Position numbers and translations under genes: made by a program. Of a stretch of DNA of 64,000 nt, positions 62,748-64,000 are shown in pieces. Numbering within the stretch: the first letter of the stretch is position 1; each line of letters starts with the position of its first letter. This DNA comes from Alitabrizicola rongguiensis. Lineage in GTDB: Bacteria > Pseudomonadota > Alphaproteobacteria > Rhodobacterales > Rhodobacteraceae. The DNA lies in NCBI RefSeq assembly GCF_021491355.1, contig NZ_JAKENF010000001.1, positions 310,001 to 374,000 on the forward strand, in the 5' to 3' direction. Below the pieces are notes generated by a model. It searched no databases, had not been told where the DNA came from, and was given only the letters and a program-made list of their open reading frames with translations.

Positions 62748-64000
62748 CTAGCGGTTGCCGCGGATCAGGTCGGCGGCTCGCTCGCCGATCATGATCGACG
62801 GCGCGTTGGTGTTAGATCCGACCAGCGAGGGCATGACCGAGCTGTCACAGATGCGCAGCCCGTCGACTCCCCGGACGCGCAGCTGCGGATCGACGACGGC
62901 CATGTCATCCTTGCCCATACGGCAGGTGCTGACAGGATGATAGGAGGTACGGCCGTATTGGCGCGCATATGCCTCGAAGTCGGCCTGGGTCCGCACGTTC
63001 TGGTCGGGGAAGCGGATTTCGCGGATGTATTTCTGCAACGAGGGCTGGCTGAAGATCTCGCGGCTGATCTTGACGCCTTCCGTCGACTTTCGCAGGTCGT
63101 CGGGGTCACCCAGGAAGTTCGGGTCAACGATGGGCGTTGCCGCCGGGTCGGCGCTTCGCAGGGTGACCGAGCCGCGCGCCCTGGGGCGGAGATTGTAGCT
63201 GTTCAGCGTGATGCCGGACGATCCCTTGCGCACCGAAGGAACGCCGGCCTCAGCCCCTGCGCCGCACAAGAAATGGAACTGGAGGTCGGGGCAAGAGGCC
63301 GACCCGACGCCGCCTCCGAACCAGAACGCGCCGGCTTCGACCACGTTCGAGGTTACGGGGCCGGAATTGAACAGGAAATACTGCGCCCCGGCCCATGCGG
63401 CCCAGAGCGGCTTGTTGTATTTGTCGAGGCTGTCATGGCCCTTCAACTCGGCCACGATGTCGATGCCAAAATGGTCGGTCAGGTTCTGACCGACGCCCGG
63501 CAGGTCCTGGACCACGGTTATCCCGAGGCTTCTCAGATGCGCCGCCGGGCCGATCCCTGACAACATCATCAGTTTGGGGCTGCCGATGGCGCCCGAGGTC
63601 ACGACCACCTCGGACCCTGCGCGGACGGTGACCGGCGCGCCACCGGTGGAGTATTCGACGCCGACGGCCCGACCGTTTTCGATCAGCAGTCGCCGCACCA
63701 GGGCACCCGTAGTCAGCGTCAGGTTTGGCCGTTTCAAAGCGGGGCGCAGATAGCCAACGGCGGCGGAGCAGCGCCGGTTGCCGCGGATGGTCGTCTGGTA
63801 GATGCCTGCGCCTTCCTGCTGCGGGCCGTTGAAGTCCGGGTTGAAGGGGATGCCGTATTCCTGGCAGCTTTGCACAAAGGCGCGGCTGGTCGGGTTCGGG
63901 TCGGGCAGGTTCGACACCCCCAGTGGCCCGTCAGTGCCATGCCAGTCCCCCGACAGGATCGTGTTGCCCTCGGACCGCATGAAGTATTTCCGGATGTCCT
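62748..64000 (-). CDS. GMC-family FAD oxidoreductase (choline dehydrogenase-like), 5' part outside window
   Basis: The open frame runs to the right edge, so the N-terminal FAD-binding part (GxGxxG) is missing. The visible 417 or so residues contain CSAAVGYLRPALKRPNLTLTTGALVRRLL, VVTSGAIGSPKLMMLSGIGPAAHLRSLGI (GMC signature 2), GVGQNLTDHFGIDIV, and the C-terminal catalytic region GRTSYHPVSTCRMGKDDMAVVDPQLRVRGVDGLRICDSSVMPSLVGSNTNAPSIMIGERAADLI with the active-site His and Asn. It probably oxidises an alcohol feeding the CoA pathway next to it. The true start is beyond 64000. Confidence 0.92.
   Translation of the reverse strand, partial: DIRKYFMRSEGNTILSGDWHGTDGPLGVSNLPDPNPTSRAFVQSCQEYGIPFNPDFNGPQQEGAGIYQTTIRGNRRCSAAVGYLRPALKRPNLTLTTGALVRRLLIENGRAVGVEYSTGGAPVTVRAGSEVVVTSGAIGSPKLMMLSGIGPAAHLRSLGITVVQDLPGVGQNLTDHFGIDIVAELKGHDSLDKYNKPLWAAWAGAQYFLFNSGPVTSNVVEAGAFWFGGGVGSASCPDLQFHFLCGAGAEAGVPSVRKGSSGITLNSYNLRPRARGSVTLRSADPAATPIVDPNFLGDPDDLRKSTEGVKISREIFSQPSLQKYIREIRFPDQNVRTQADFEAYARQYGRTSYHPVSTCRMGKDDMAVVDPQLRVRGVDGLRICDSSVMPSLVGSNTNAPSIMIGERAADLIRGNR

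Noticed and set aside
1-64000. CRISPR arrays, tRNA or rRNA genes
   Set aside because: I saw no regularly spaced repeats, and no tRNA cloverleaf or rRNA-like sequence in the intergenic regions.

Overview
The window looks like the chromosome of an alphaproteobacterium of the Rhodobacterales (Rhodobacter/Paracoccus type). The evidence is high GC, strong use of overlapping ATGA gene junctions, and the conserved block rplS-trmD-rimM-rpsP-chorismate mutase-GNAT-ffh at the left end. This assignment is an inference from gene content; there is no rRNA gene here.

Layout. (1) 1-6102, minus strand: ribosomal protein L19 (partial), TrmD, a membrane protein, RimM, S16, chorismate mutase, a double-headed GNAT and Ffh. 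Copies of an AT-rich palindrome lie around and inside the GNAT gene. (2) 6311-16129: small accessory units. These are a membrane protein, a GT8-like transferase, a LysR-EamA pair, a TetR-RND efflux operon with a clear operator, and a LacI-type regulator. (3) 16144-30665: a surface-glycan cluster with four GT2 enzymes, a polytopic membrane protein, a UDP-galactopyranose-mutase-like flavoprotein, a UDP-glucuronate decarboxylase family protein, a second epimerase, a Wzm/Wzt-type ABC exporter and a large TPR protein.

(4) 30680-47981, minus strand: a nitrogen-scavenging island of two modules. The downstream module is led by a recognisable guanidine-I (ykkC) riboswitch with a terminator. It encodes a NitT/TauT-type ABC importer, two DUF1989 proteins (carboxyguanidine deiminase subunits), a biotin-dependent guanidine/urea carboxylase and allophanate hydrolase AtzF. 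The upstream module has a LysR regulator, a BMP-type ABC importer, biuret amidohydrolase BiuH, a second cysteine hydrolase that may be triuret hydrolase TrtA, and a cupin. Biuret, triuret and guanidine would all converge on allophanate and be cleared by the single AtzF. The importer ATPase of the upstream module carries a one-base frameshift.

(5) 48061-50565: a small insertion with a tyrosine integrase, an unknown protein and a transposase remnant, possibly bounded by a 10-bp direct repeat. (6) 50599-64000: a CoA-thioester catabolic region. A minus-strand operon (acyl-CoA dehydrogenase, SDR, DUF993 protein, TIM-barrel isomerase, EtfB, EtfA) diverges from aldo/keto reductase-MaoC. A second minus-strand operon (CoA-transferase, enoyl-CoA hydratase, Dabb protein, glycerate 2-kinase) diverges from a second aldo/keto reductase. 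A GMC oxidoreductase runs off the right end. Both divergent promoter regions carry the same palindrome (GTAACT-N4-AGTTAC type), suggesting one unseen regulator and one undescribed pathway.
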